The notes under the pieces are model-generated. The model had not been told where the DNA came from, did not search any database, and saw only the letters and a list, made by a program, of their open reading frames with translations. Positions 11,188 to 22,249 of a DNA stretch of 64,000 bases are shown here, in pieces. A program made the translations under genes and the position numbers. How positions within the stretch are numbered: position 1 is the first letter of the stretch; each line of letters begins with the position of its first letter. Source of the DNA: Isoetes taiwanensis (taxonomy: Eukaryota; Streptophyta; Lycopodiopsida; Isoetales; Isoetaceae); the NCBI GenBank assembly GCA_021234155.1, contig JAJEKV010000036.1, positions 2,846,996 through 2,910,995 on the forward strand, written 5' to 3'.

Positions 11188-13369
11188 TCACATAGATGGC
11201 TCTGATGGCTCAGACTCCCCACGTCGCAAATAAATTTCTTTTGCAATGTCATTACATATTTTCTTTTTCCTGGGTGGTGTAGGTGATTCTTCGGACTCGT
11301 TTTCGCTACTAGAGCTCCCTGACGCACTTGCTGACTCAGCTGAGGAGCTAGCACCACTATCAGAGGATCCAGTATTATCAGTTGTATCCTCTTCCTACAT
11401 GTTTAAAAATAAAAGACCACGGTTAGCAAGTTCTTATCTAACTCTTGAAATAAAAAAGATTAGTGGTAATATGATATGATATGATATGATATGATATGAT
11501 ATGAATTTATCAAGCCAATTAGGCCCTCAGGCCTCTATGGCAAACCATTACAAACTTGAGGGCCTCTATGGCAAACCATTACAAAAGTTTAAGTAAAATC
11601 TAAGCGCACTAATCCAAGGCGCTATTTATATCAAAATTAAGCATTAAATTATACAGATCAATTATGTCTGCTCTCTCCTTCCAAACATCTCGAATGTATG
11701 TGCTTAAAGTATGTGGTGATACTGCAAAAAGATCTCTTAAAGTGCTTACCTCTATACCATATTTTTCCCTGATATGTTCATAGGAGGAACATTCCATAAA
11801 TGTATGATGCTTCGATTACGCACCGGTTCAAAGCATCCAACACAATACCTTTTCGTGCAAAAGGCGTTCCATACCACCCACTGTCTCAATGTGCAAATGG
11901 TGAGAAGAAAGCCTCAATTGAGAGATATACATCCGGTTCTTGCGGCTAATATGTGACATCAAATAATTTTGTTCCTTGTAATCCTGCAGAGAATTAATCT
12001 CAGCTAGGTAAAATTGTTTCTTTGTATTACCTGTATCCCCAATCTTCCATAGCTTGCTCAATTGCTCTTTCGTCACAAAAAGCTCTTATCTCACGAATAT
12101 TTTTCCGAATCGCGCTGTATTCAAGCCAAGCCATTTTTCTCGCCCATTTCAAGGCATCAAAGATACCGGCCTTTATTTTTAGATTCTTTGCAGTGCCATA
12201 TAGGGGAGCCTATCCCGCTCCATTGCCAAAACTCTCGTTTATATAAGTGATCGTTCTAATCAAAGCTTCAACTTCTAGAGGTAATAGACCTGTCTCGGCA
12301 AGCAGCATGCAATATGGAGTCTGAGGCTTAACTCCAAGTTCAAGGAGCAAAAATCTTTTCTGGACCTGTTCTATTTTATTCCAACCTCTGAGGGAAAGCC
12401 CAGGGCCCCAAATTGGGCAACCATAAAGAACAACAGGCCTTACACGAATTCCAAAAGCATCCTCAAAATTTGCCAATGCTCAAAATTGTTTGAGTTGCAT
12501 GTGTGAATCAGACCATAGAGAGCTCTCATCCCTCCAGATGCACGCTTAAGAGCGGTTGTGAGCCATCTGTAATTACTAGTCATGTCAATTCCTAGATATT
12601 TATAAACATGTACCTTTTCAAGCGCCATCCCTCCAACCTCAAAGATTGTATCATCTTTACCCCCAATATACCTCATCATGTAATCCAACTACGTCCACTT
12701 CATCTTCAATGCGTGCGTCTACGTTCATGTGATCTGATGCTCCCTCCTGATCTTCTTTCCCATCACTTGCTTTATTTAACTGCATACCAAAGGAAGAAAT
12801 GGTTAAGGGAATGATTAAAAAACTAGTGACATTGGCAAAACAGTTACAAGCTTACCTTCTCAGAAACGTTTTTGCGTTTGAAGATTGGCTTTGTGGCACC
12901 CTTGCCCACGAAATCTCTTGCATTAAACTATGCAAATAACAAAGTTATTTTTTTAAACATGTATAATGTAAATGTAATATCCAAACAAAAGTTCATACCT
13001 GTTTACCAAAGGTCTCTTGATTTTTAATCCACTTCTGGAATCCACCTGCCTTCTTTATATTATCAAGTTCGATGTCCGTCGGATAGCCGCAATAATGCAT
13101 GAACTAAACGGCCATTTAAAGCTAGTAAGAACTAATAAAAAATAACAAGGTGCTGCGCACGAGGGGTTGCCCTTCGGTGGCCCGAGAGTGTCATTTCATG
13201 TAGTCTGTTTGGTTGTTCCTTAAGATTGAATTTGATGCTAATTTTAATATCCCCGTCTGATTTGTCGCTTTCAATCGCTTACCTCGAAGGCATTATTGCG
13301 GCCATGACTTGCCTGCCAAGAACTTATCTTTAATCTGAATATCTTTTCCTGCCTCAATGGACATGAATT
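11188..13369 (-). CDS. unrecognised acidic, lysine-rich protein, 5 exons (5' end missing)
   Basis: Five minus-strand exons fit together exactly: 13369-13283 (29 codons), 13103-12999 (35), 12927-12856 (24), 12779-12693 (29) and 11394-11188 (68 plus TGA). Every intron is phase 0 with GT-AG borders, hard to get by chance. The first three exons hold a compact conserved-looking segment (SSWQASHGRNNAFE, then FMHYCGYPTDIELDNIKKAG). The last two are acidic and serine-rich (SSDSGASSSAESASASGSSS) with a basic patch PRKKK, suggesting a nuclear protein. I do not recognise the family. No start exon was found upstream, so it is a 3' fragment or its 5' exons lie farther away. The fourth intron holds a LINE (about 11470-12690), which begins almost at its donor site. 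Confidence 0.55.
11470..12690 (-). mobile_element. 5'-truncated LINE (reverse transcriptase C-terminal part), pentamer tail
   Basis: Minus-strand frames encode the end of a non-LTR reverse transcriptase: VHVYKYLGIDMTSNYRWL (thumb region, near 12600), VRPVVLYGCPIWGPGLSLRG (near 12440), LAETGLLPLEVEALIRTITY, and a Cys/His-type tail near 11790 (CSSYEHIREKYG). The pieces lie in different frames, so it is dead. The 3' end is a run of about six ATGAT/CATAT units at 11471-11503 rather than poly(A). Just inside it, a roughly 35-bp unit (cctctatggcaaaccattac) is duplicated. It sits within an intron of the acidic gene. Confidence 0.8.
13140..13200. repeat. short dispersed repeat (aacaaggtgctgcgcac)
   Basis: This stretch, aacaaggtgctgcgcacgag followed by gggttgcccttcggtggccc, resembles 26880-26930 and shares the gggttgccc word with the hairpin repeats at 16561, 43365 and 51282. 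It lies in an intron of the acidic gene. Confidence 0.5.
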
Positions 13370-13929
13370 CTAAAGCAAAGAAGAGTTAAAGCATTGATCT
13401 AGTAATAAAGGGGTTTCCGTCCAATAAATATGCCTTTAAACGTTCTATTAACGACATATAAAGAAAAATTGGAACAAGAAATTGCTCAATAGGAAGCTTG
13501 AAAAGAAAATGGGATAAATGGAAAAATTTTAGAATGGGATAAAGCACCTTAAGTAATAACTCCTAGTTATAAATACATTCACATTTAAGAAAAGTGGCAT
13601 GCAGGCAAAACAATGCAGCGTGCAGAGATGTACTATGGACCTAGCAATCTTTATGGCCCATTGGTATAACAAGTGTAAAGTAAATGAACTATTCTATAAC
13701 ATTGGTCTGTCTCTAATTCTATGGATTATTATGGTCCAGTTTGGATGTGTGGTTGCAAAGATTTGGGTTCCAGTAAAATCGCTACATGCAAAGGTAAAGT
13801 TAGAACAACAAATGCATATTCTCGTTATTCATGCTAGGAACCTAAAAACTATGTGCATGTTGATCTTTTTAGAAGAATTGAGTTTGCTTTTGCAAGTTAT
13901 GCCCAATTTGGTGTTGGTTATTGCATTAC

Positions 13930-16169
13930 CTTGCACGTATTGTGATGTACTATGAGGTTGTGTAAAATAAGTGCTTTGACTTTGTGTGCCACCAAACATG
14001 TTGAAGATTGGATGCATGTACTGTGAAGGTAATTCTTCCCCATCAAATAACATATTGATGTTGCCATCAATCCTAACTTCCGGCATTCCATCAGGTACTC
14101 CTCCAGAATTGCTATCATCTGAACCAGTGATTCTCACATCATCTGGCGTATCGTGCCATTGACTTACTAAATTGAAAAAATTTCCAAGATTTGATGAGAA
14201 AGTTCCATTGACGGCTGATGGTACACCAGCATCCTGCACAACAACTAGTTATAATTAATAAAAGTTTCTCAAGTTCCAAAACTGGCAGGAAAAAAAGCAA
14301 GAACTACTTCCAAACTAAGGATAGTTTGGCCAAAAACATAAATCGAGCAAACTGCGCAGACAGAAAGTAGAATTCCTGGTACATATATGATGGTTGAACT
14401 CCCTTTTCTACACACGGTTCTATAAGATACGAAGCTTGTTCAATTGCCAATATAGCACATCATTATCTCATCTAATCATGTTAAAGACCCCAAATGTGTA
14501 ACATTATAGATCCAGATAATAGATTGGAAGTTAACAAGAAAGATAACTACAACAAAATAGCTCAGAAGCAAAGTCTGATTAAACAGAAAAGAGAGAAACA
14601 AAGATTATATTAACATCTACAAAAGACCACTTGGATCTATAAGACCATTTATACAGCAATCGTGCACAGCTAGGGGCGCATTTGCAGCCTCCTAAAGATG
14701 TTACATAAAAATGGAAAAAGAAAAACTAAAACAAGAAAATCAGGAAACTTTTGTCTTCTTCTTGGCCACTGGCACGAAGTATGAAGTGATGTCAGACTCG
14801 TTTTCTCTTTTAAGGGACTCCTTTACTGCCCGCTTTCTTCTTCTTGACACTTTTATGGTTACCCCTCTTGGGATCGGATTTAGATGTTCCAGGAAGAGAC
14901 CTGACTTCCTTTTATTATTATTAAGACTTCCAATGAAAAGGTGGCGAAAAGTCTGCATATGTTGCAGTCGTCAACAGATATAAATAATTTCTTCCTTTCC
15001 TTCAAATGATACCCCATTGGCATAGTGCATAAGCCTTGTACCTAGAGAATCTTACCTGCCCATTTGCTGGCTGTGCATGCATTTGTGCCCTGCTTCTTAT
15101 TGATTCCTCAAGCTTCTTCTGAGTTGCCTGGATGAATCCCTTCTATTAATATGATCCATATAAAATTTCCGTGCAATAATCTACCTGCATGCTCTCTTTA
15201 ACAGCACTGTTTGTTGGGTCCAGCTCCAGTGCTGCAAAAAAACAAAAGTCTTTCACTTTCATTACGAGAGCAACTGTAACCGCTTCCTCCATATTTGAAG
15301 ACAATTAAAAGCAACATAAAGCATTAATACACCCAAAAACCTTGTCTATTGTGCTTACAGGTACCATATTGCACATGCACCAAACCAAGGAAAAACAAAT
15401 GAATAGACTCTATAATCAGAATCTAGGTTCTTGACACTTTTTGGCATATGAGTCTATAAAAGTCTATACCTTTCTTGAAGCCCTTTTCTATAGCATCGAA
15501 GTAATGGCCTTGTGCATAATACACAATACCCAGACGGCTATATGCCTTGCTATATCGAGGGTTGAGATCAAGTGCTTTCTTACAATCCCCAATTGCTGCA
15601 TCATAGTTCCCGACTTCAGTGTGAGCAGCTGCCCTAAAAACATAATTGTTCATATGTTTAATGACAGCATATTAATTACAAGATAACAAAAAATTCATCA
15701 ATGTACTACCTGTTAGCATAAAATATAGCATTGTAACCACATATTGAAATGGCCAAAGTGTATAACTCTATCGCTTCAATGTGACGTTTGGCTCACATGG
15801 CAAGGTTACCTGTGCACACAAAAACAATTGTTTAGAATGTACAACCAACTTGAAAACTTTCCTTAGAATGGCAGGAGTTTGACTACCTTGCACCTTGAAT
15901 GCTTTAGCAAGAACATCAGACATGTCTTCTTCTGTTAATTCTATTTGCTTCTTTTGTACTTCCGATGAAACTTATAAATTTTGCGGAATAGCAAGAAAAA
16001 TGCACAAACAGTCAATTGGCGACCTTTAAAGCAGAATCAAATGTGTCCTTTGCCTGAACTTGGCGAGTAGAATATTCATTGCTGTCCTTTGGAACATCAA
16101 AGTAACCAGAATTTTCCAGACCTTCCATTAACTGTTCAAGCAATGCTGCCTCTGTTGAGCTCCTACCAG
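13930..16169 (-). pseudogene. SGT-like TPR co-chaperone gene with an in-frame stop
   Basis: Minus-strand exons encode most of a small glutamine-rich TPR protein (SGTA family; plant TPR8-like), a co-chaperone binding Hsp70/Hsp90 C-termini. Exons: 16169-16024 (N-terminal helices, EQLMEGLENSGYFDVPKDS), about 15970-15887, 15809-15710 (TPR1), 15633-15470 (TPR2-3, RYSKAYSRLGIVYYAQGHYF), 15231-15185 (ALELDPTNSAVKESMQ), 15127-15056 and 14233-13930 (C-terminal region with PIFNMFGG). TPR1 reads GNLAM-stop-AKRHIEAIELY: a TGA at 15795-15793 replaces one residue. The junction between the first two exons also does not keep frame with the splice sites I can see, and no start codon is evident. The neighbouring acidic gene and other gene pieces are on the same strand. 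Confidence 0.72.
14740..14958 (-). CDS. short basic open frame inside the SGT-like gene, uncertain
   Basis: A minus-strand frame of 72 codons ends in a lysine-rich tail (SYFVPVAKKKTKVS) with a bipartite-like basic stretch (SRRRKRAVKESLKRE). It lies in the intron between two SGT exons. It could be the last exon of another captured gene; no partner exon or domain is visible. Confidence 0.2.
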   Translation of the reverse strand: MQTFRHLFIGSLNNNKRKSGLFLEHLNPIPRGVTIKVSRRRKRAVKESLKRENESDITSYFVPVAKKKTKVS

Positions 16170-16288
16170 CTGTAATAAGTCCAAAAACTGCATTAGACCT
16201 CCTTTTTTACAACTGCATCGAAATATTTAACCCGTCAAAGAACAAATGGTCAGAATGAAACAAAAATTTGCCTTCTGAACTTGATGGT

Positions 16289-16354
16289 ATCAAGCGGCCA
16301 CCATACTCGTATCCGACGACCTACAAGCTGTTCATTTTCATTATCTCCTCTCAT
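16289..16354 (-). pseudogene. Tudor-like exon fragment (PDS5/MSH6 type)
   Basis: On the minus strand MRGDNENEQLVGRRIRVWWP is followed by LD. The core LVGRRIRVWWPLD matches the first strand of the Tudor domains found in plant PDS5 and MSH6, which normally continue into a FYEG or WYEG turn absent here. It begins right after a CAG. It is on the same strand and just upstream of the SGT-like exons, but does not belong to that family, so it is probably a separate gene fragment. Confidence 0.4.
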
Positions 16355-16429
16355 CTGAGCGTGCATGTGCATCTGCTCATCTGAGCGTCGAGAGTGCACG
16401 AAAAAAAAAGACTTCTCCCGTTAGCCGGT

Positions 16430-16590
16430 TTCAAGAGCGGCTGCCCACCAACAGAAGTGACCGAGAGTTTACAGCCAATCATAAGTTTGGAGCAGTCACC
16501 AACATATCCTAGGGATATTCTAGCATATACCTAGGATATGCCAAAAACCCACATAAACAAGGGTTTGCCCCCTAGGGAAAACCCAAAAAC
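16430..16590. repeat. dispersed double-hairpin repeat, copy 1
   Basis: Related over about 150 bp to 43210-43395 (copy 2). It contains an AT palindrome around cctagg at 16504-16539 and, about 20 bp on, a GC hairpin gggtttgcc-cctagggaaaaccc at 16561-16584. Both structures are kept in copy 2 despite sequence change. Confidence 0.75.
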
Positions 16591-16610
16591 ATTCTAAATG
16601 CCAAATAAAA

Positions 16611-17175
16611 TTAACTTACAAATTGGGTTTTGATATAGTCATCCCCACCCGATCCTGTTATTTGCTTTGATTCTCTTGTAGCAGCAGCTCGAATATTTCG
16701 TTCATACACTTTTTTACTATCATCAACAAATAAATCCCAAGCGTCTTGACTTACCTCATCAGACTTAGTCATGCCAGGATCTTCTCTTACTTCGTTTCTC
16801 AAACCAGTTCTATAAACTCAAATTCTACTTACTTAATTCTTGAATAAGGATAACAAAATTCATAAAATATTAAGCGAAATTATAATTTCAAGCTTTTCTT
16901 ACTTAATTCTTAAATTATTTACAAACTATAAAGCAAAAGTCATCTGTATTGGTTCCATTTCCGAGCGAGCCTTTTTACCACATGGCATCTAGAAAAACTA
17001 GGACCAAAGTGCTCCTTTAATTCAGCAATTACACGATCCTTATGGCTACGCTTCACATCTGGCCCTTTATGATGGAGATCGTAGCAATGGTACTTCATGT
17101 ATTCTTTGCCGCATCCATAAACTTTTTACCTTCCTTGTCCATGTGTATTTGGCCACCTCCATAAACACAAGTCTA
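16611..17175 (-). pseudogene. degenerate coding fragments, family unknown
   Basis: Two minus-strand coding-like pieces: 16802-16622 (SQDAWDLFVDDSKKVYERNI, ending at a GTAAGT donor) and about 17130-16940 (VIAELKEHFGPSFSRCHVVK). The second resembles plant SANT-like or transposase-associated helices only loosely. A frameshift separates it from an upstream stretch (VYGGGQIHMDKEGKKFMDAA). They may be parts of one old gene or transposon-derived gene; I cannot name it. Confidence 0.35.
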
Positions 17176-17661
17176 AGACAAGTAATAGAAATCAAATCAA
17201 ATACGCAAGAACATGTTTAGCCTCTGTTGCTACCGCTGAAAAATCAGATTTAAGTTGCTATTGCTGAAAAATGTCATGCAATCTTCTACATTCGTCTACA
17301 ATGTCTTAAGGTCTGAAAATTACAGCTTGAAGGCAAAGGCAAAAGGTGTTGCACTCTATTTCTTTCAACGAAAATATCAGACAGAAGGCACCAAGACAAA
17401 TAATTAAAGCCCCAATCAAATAATTAAGTTAGCAAGGCTGAAGAAGCTGGTGCAGACCAGACTGATATGAAACGCCATATATTCTGTTGTCTTCCAATTT
17501 CCAGCTTTTCCAATTTTCCTACCTTCTTTCTCTGTTCCAAACTCTAAACATGACATCCGTTTAGTTTATAACAACTACAGCTACAGTAAGTGACAATAGC
17601 TTTTAGAGAACCAACAAGCCATGCGTTATCATATATCATCAATGCCACTGATGTTGCAGAG

Positions 17662-17887
17662 TTAAGTAATGCAACAACATGCATTAATTCCCAGCAAAGG
17701 ACCTAGCAGTGCAGAATATCCTACAAGCCATGTGTTAATGAAACTTTCACTAGATTGCATAAGTCTCCATGGCAGAAAGAGGAGACAAAAAACTGCTGTA
17801 GTCATTGCTCCCATTCTATAAGAAAAAACATTCGGCTTCCAACTTACCAGGGCATTGGCAGAGGCCACAACATTCGCAGCAATCCAG
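17662..17887 (-). pseudogene. NCS1 nucleobase permease (PLUTO-like) exon fragment
   Basis: The minus-strand reading [20 protein letters not shown] continues through a membrane segment and [20 protein letters not shown] to [10 protein letters not shown]. These blocks match plant plastidic NCS1 transporters for purines and uracil, around transmembrane segments 8-10. Only this one exon-sized piece is present, about 70 of more than 500 residues. The open frame extends upstream with unrelated residues, so the true exon edge is unclear. A dead or captured fragment on the same strand as the other pieces nearby. Confidence 0.7.
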
Positions 17888-18744
17888 ACGCGGGCTGGGA
17901 AGGGTATGCGCATACGGGGTTCACCCACCAACTCCGCCAACGGAGCTCGAAATGTGAGCTGGCTGGCCATTTCTCTGCTAACAGGGCCTGCATGTAGGCT
18001 GCCTGAGCTTCCCATTGTCCCAGAGCTATGTGTCATGATGGTTTGGTATTTTTGGCTATGTCTTTGCTTCTGATGTTCATGTTTGGTATTTCCTTGGACT
18101 ATGTTGTCATTGTCTTAGCACTATACTCAGGTAGGATTTTCCATCTGTGTTAATGCTTATCCAAGATTTGTAGAGTATTTCCATGCATGCAGAGACAGCC
18201 AGGGATCCCCACTTAGTCACGAGGACTAACCCCAGTGAGTGCATGTGCAGTGAATAAGCAAGGGATGGCAGTAGTGCAGCTGAGGATCATGGTTGAGCGA
18301 AGCTTCTGGGTTGAATTGTTCACAGCTAGATATTATATTTGTTGAGAATGGTGAACTCTTTGGATGTTAACTTTACATAATTACATTGAATTCATAAGTA
18401 TTTGCCCATTGAGTTTGAAGTGTGTAATTTCAACTGTGCAAAAGGAAGATTCAATTCTTCACTATAATATCAACCTAGGGTTAGTGGAAGTTTTGACAAG
18501 ATCTCGAGTTGCCAGGAGGGTCAACTCGACAGGCTCGGATATATACAGTAGCAGAATGACCATATTCATGTTTTAGATGCTCATGTCCAACATTTGCCGC
18601 CTGCATTACAAAATCACGTTCAAAGTATTCATTTTGAGGGATGCTTCATGGGCACATCTTTGACAATGTCTATTTCGACTTGGAAGCAACTCTTATAGTT
18701 AGTTATTACCTCGGTTGCTACCTATAATGATGAAAACTCTACAC

Positions 18745-19497
18745 AGACAATGGATGTCTCAGTGCAAACTTCAGAGGCAAATACTGAGGTGGAAGTTGAA
18801 ATGGGAGCACAACTTTCTCCACTAGAAGGTACAATGGAACAAGACCATGCACAACCGAGGGATGAGCAAGATCATGGCTTGGATATTAGATCTCCAAATC
18901 TGCGTATCAGAGGGCTTGCAGAAACGGCGGCAGACATTCACTCCGATTTGGATGAGGCTTTGCATTTCTTGAATAATGTTATGCATGTACATATATTGAT
19001 GGACTAGTTTCTGCTTGTCGGGTAGGAGCAGTTAGACCTGATCGCCCTCACCATCTGTTGGTGCGATTTCAAGATGCACTTAGCCGACTCTATATTCTTC
19101 AGCATGGCAACCATCTCAAAGGTACTAAGTTCTCAATACAGGAAGACCTCTCTCCTCTTCAGCTTTACAAGCATAGGGAGGAGTTATGCAAAATGAGAGA
19201 AGCGCAGATCCAAAAGAAGTGGGCAGTTTATCGTGGAGGTACAACAATTATTCTAGACCACTGGCCATCCAACCATTAGGTTGGCTATGTTCTAACAACA
19301 TGAACCATATATTATTACATAGAATTTAAAACTCTAATTTGATTGTCTGGCCCAAGGGCCAAGTCATAGTTTCATTATTTTTATTATGTTTGGTGATGTT
19401 CTGGGTTATGCTAGCCGATTGACGATTGTATGGGTCCCATGGCCTATTGGTCTCTGTGGACGTTAAAAAATCTATTCTATTCTATTCTATCAGCGTC
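18745..19497 (+). mobile_element. L1-type LINE with ORF1p domain joined directly to a pentamer-tailed 3' end
   Basis: Plus-strand frames at 18750-19004 and about 19005-19279 encode an L1 ORF1p-like protein (Transposase_22 type). It has an acidic N-part, the hallmark NLRIRGLAE, an ACRVGAVRPDRPHHLLVRFQ block and DLSPLQLYKHREELCKMREA. One frameshift near 18990-19005 separates the pieces. After the stop comes about 200 bp of 3' sequence (ggcctattggtctctgtgg) and a tail of four TCTAT units at 19478-19495. No reverse-transcriptase sequence lies between ORF1 and the tail, so ORF2 is deleted. Confidence 0.7.
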
Positions 19498-19613
19498 TTC
19501 TCACAACAGTGTACATGCGCCTACTTTTTCCTCCTTGCCCTCGCCATAGTTTGCTCCCATTTTTGTGCACATGTATATACTATTCTTTCAGGTAATCACT
19601 TTTTTATAAGTTT

Positions 19614-19792
19614 TTTGTTGTCGCGTGGCGGGGGTGAACAACCCCTCAGTATGTAGAGGAATCTTTTGTTTTTCGGGTGGCGCACATGAACCACCCCTCT
19701 ATGGGATGTTATTGTATTGCGTGGCACGCGTGAAAAACTTCTCAATTTTGTGAGGTTATTGTTTTTCACGTGGCGCGCATGACCAACCTCCT
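19614..19792. repeat. short degenerate tandem repeat, four copies
   Basis: A 33-35 base unit of the type ttgttttcgcgtggcgcg followed by tgaacaacccctc occurs at about 19614, 19665, 19711 and 19758 (spacing 46-51 bp). The unit is diverged; no coding frame is kept. Confidence 0.7.
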
Positions 19793-20779
19793 TCCCTTTT
19801 TTTGGGGAGGCGTTTAGCTAGCCTAATTGATTTTATTTTCTCGTTTGTAGTTTTCTAACATCTAATGGGTACCTTGTCAATATTTTTGCTTTCAGGTATC
19901 TATTTTTGCCTCTTCGACTCATTTATTTATTTTATAATGCCTTACGGGTTCCTTTTTAAGTTTTTTTTTCTGACTTAGGCCGAGTTCACCCTATTGAGAG
20001 TCGCTCGCTGTATCGAGTTGGGCAGATGACATTCTCCGCTCCATCTTCGACTTTTGCGCTCGCTTGGGCTCTATACTAGTGTAAGGAAGCCCCCGGCGAT
20101 GGTTTATCATTACGGTTTTCTGCGAATACCAGAAAGGGCAAGGTTTTTTATCCCATTTATAAGCCCTTGCATGATGCCTCTTTTTCGTGTCCTTAATTCT
20201 GCACCGTCTCAAATGGGACCAGGACTTATGTTCTTTTGGGAACCTTATTACCTTATACCTTATGTCTTTTGTCTAACCCACACCTTATGTTTTTTGCTAA
20301 ACCATTAGATTATATAAACCATTGGATTTGTTAAATATGAATAAATACACAAAGACGTGCAAATATGAGCATTCAAATGGCCGAGAACTTCAACCTGAAA
20401 AGCTCCGGTGAAGCAACAATGATCCGGAGGTAGAAGCAACAACAGAATCGAGTGTACACAAATTCGGAACAAAATCCGAAATAAGAAACTGCAGCAAGAG
20501 GAGGAATGAAGGAAGAACAAATAAACGGACCAACCAATCAACGTAAAGTTAACCTAGGGTTCATTCTGTCCATTTTACCCCTTATTCTGCTATGATTTTC
20601 TTTTCCAGAAATGTAGTTACTTGGTTGCAATTCCGTTTTTTACTTGCATTTCTTCTTTTTACTTAGTTACAATTCTGAAAATTTCCAACAGTAAATTTCG
20701 AGACTCAAAATTTCTTGCATTCATTTAAGAAGCATGTCCTGTATACAATTCAAAATATGATGATACTTCAAGTATCAAT

Positions 20780-21660
20780 TCAAAAAACACATTTTACAGA
20801 ATTCACGTTAGCCTCTGTCAAATACTTAGCAATTGCTTCTTCTCCAAATTCAGAAAGTAAAGCCTTCTCAAAATCAGCAACAGTTTTATTGGCCTCATCC
20901 GAAATAGTCAGAATAGCAAGCTTCTCTGTCTGCACCTCCCTTTCAACAATGGTATTTGTGATATCCCTAAGAATAGGCTCCTCAAAATCATCCATCACAC
21001 AAATCTACAAAAGAAAATCCAAATTAGTAACAAGAAGCGAAAAATAAAAGAAGAATAACATAAAACAACAAAGATACTTGCCTTTTTTACAGCCTTTTTT
21101 ACAGAATCCTTGAACAAACCGCCCGGATCATACAAAAAGCTAGAATCCAAGTCTGAAACTCGTCCTAGACTATAAATCAGAACTTGAAACAAACTAAGAA
21201 GCACAAAACTTCGACAAGAGAACCTGCATGCAAGAATTTCTTGCAAAAAGGCCATCCTAGTTCTCTTTAGAGTCGTCCTACATCCTCCAGCACGCAAGAA
21301 ATAGCAAGAAATAGCCATGCAAGTAAGAACACAGACAAAGCAGACCAAAGGCACCAAGAAATTTCTTCAAAACCTTCAAAAGTTTCGCCTAACGAACGCT
21401 CAGAGCAAGATCACGCCACCGGAAGGAAAAAGACAAAGAAAATACACGAAACCAGACCAAGAAGCTTCACAACTTCGTCAAAAGCTTCCAAAAACTCGCC
21501 TACTCAACTCTCAAACCTAGATGGCGCCACCGGAATGAAGTTAACGATGGCAACACCACCGAAAAACCGCGGTGATCGCCCTAAAGAAAGCGATGGCGAT
21601 GGCGCAGAAGAAAGGAAAAAAAAAAAAAAATGGGAATGAAACCCTAGGTAAACTTCACGT
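20780..21660 (-). CDS. hypothetical gene, minus strand, partly resolved
   Basis: A plant-like leader with tagggtttcattccc lies at about 21640 on the minus strand. Below it are coding-like exons: one near 21190-21080 (RVSDLDSSFLYDPGGLFKDS) and one at 20998-20790 (MDDFEEPILRDITNTIVERE, then FEKALLSEFGEEAIAKYLTE). The first piece contains a duplicated kkavkk-coding word. I do not recognise the protein and cannot join the exons reliably. It may be a small genuine gene or a fragment. Confidence 0.35.
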
Positions 21661-21666
21661 TACACT

Positions 21667-21762
21667 AATTGCTTTTTGTCGACATTAACGCTCGGTCAGC
21701 GCCGCCTCCGCCTTGGCAGCGTCGGCCAGCGTTTCCAGCGGAATGTCGACAAAAAAGCAATT
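21667..21762. mobile_element. small foldback element, 96 bp
   Basis: Inverted ends attgctttttgtcgacatt (21668-21686) and aatgtcgacaaaaaagcaat (21742-21761) differ by one A in the A-run. The inner parts (aacgctcggtcagcgccgcc against ggcagcgtcggccagcgttt) also pair, so nearly the whole unit folds into one GC-rich hairpin. No coding capacity. A MITE or a hairpin-RNA source is possible. Confidence 0.6.
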
Positions 21763-21837
21763 CCTGTATACAAAAACCATCTCTAGGTTCAGAAATCTCT
21801 TCTGAAAGGTACAGCCATAGCTATATAGAAGATTTAC

Positions 21838-21880
21838 TGGCCGGGGAGTCGAACCCCGGTAATACCAACTAGTTACATAT
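21838..21880 (-). repeat. tRNA-like T-arm, SINE remnant
   Basis: On the minus strand, ccggggttcgactccccgg is a perfect T-arm with a TTCGACT loop and a pol III box B core. No box A or other tRNA arms are visible, so it is a SINE or tRNA-pseudogene remnant, not a working tRNA. Confidence 0.5.
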
Positions 21881-22249
21881 AACAAGCATACAAACATTTG
21901 ATTTAATGACAAGAAACGGCGCAACACCATCGCCATCCGCGACCAAATCGCCCCCATGGCACATCCATCGCAGCCCTCTTCAAGAAACTCCTTGTTCTGC
22001 TCTTCAAGAAAGCCCTGTTCCATTCTGCTCTGCAAGAAAATCAGGTTTGCCACAAATAGAAGCCCATGTGCCGCTGGACTCTCTAAAAATAAACGTCTGA
22101 AACTACAATAAAGAAACCCCAAAAATAATAAAAACCCACCTCAAACCTTTAAGAAACGGATGAAAAGATCTTTTGGATTGGGACCATTTCTTCTTTATTT
22201 GCCTGGACTTTATTCTTTTTTTGTGACAATTTTAATATACTAATGTGAC

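Noticed and set aside
13829-14239. 136-codon single-exon gene
   Set aside because: It is the C-terminal exon of the SGT-like gene (14233-13930) read on into the intron.
21685-22122. 145-codon open frame on the minus strand
   Set aside because: It runs through the SINE T-arm and the foldback element and has no similarity I know.
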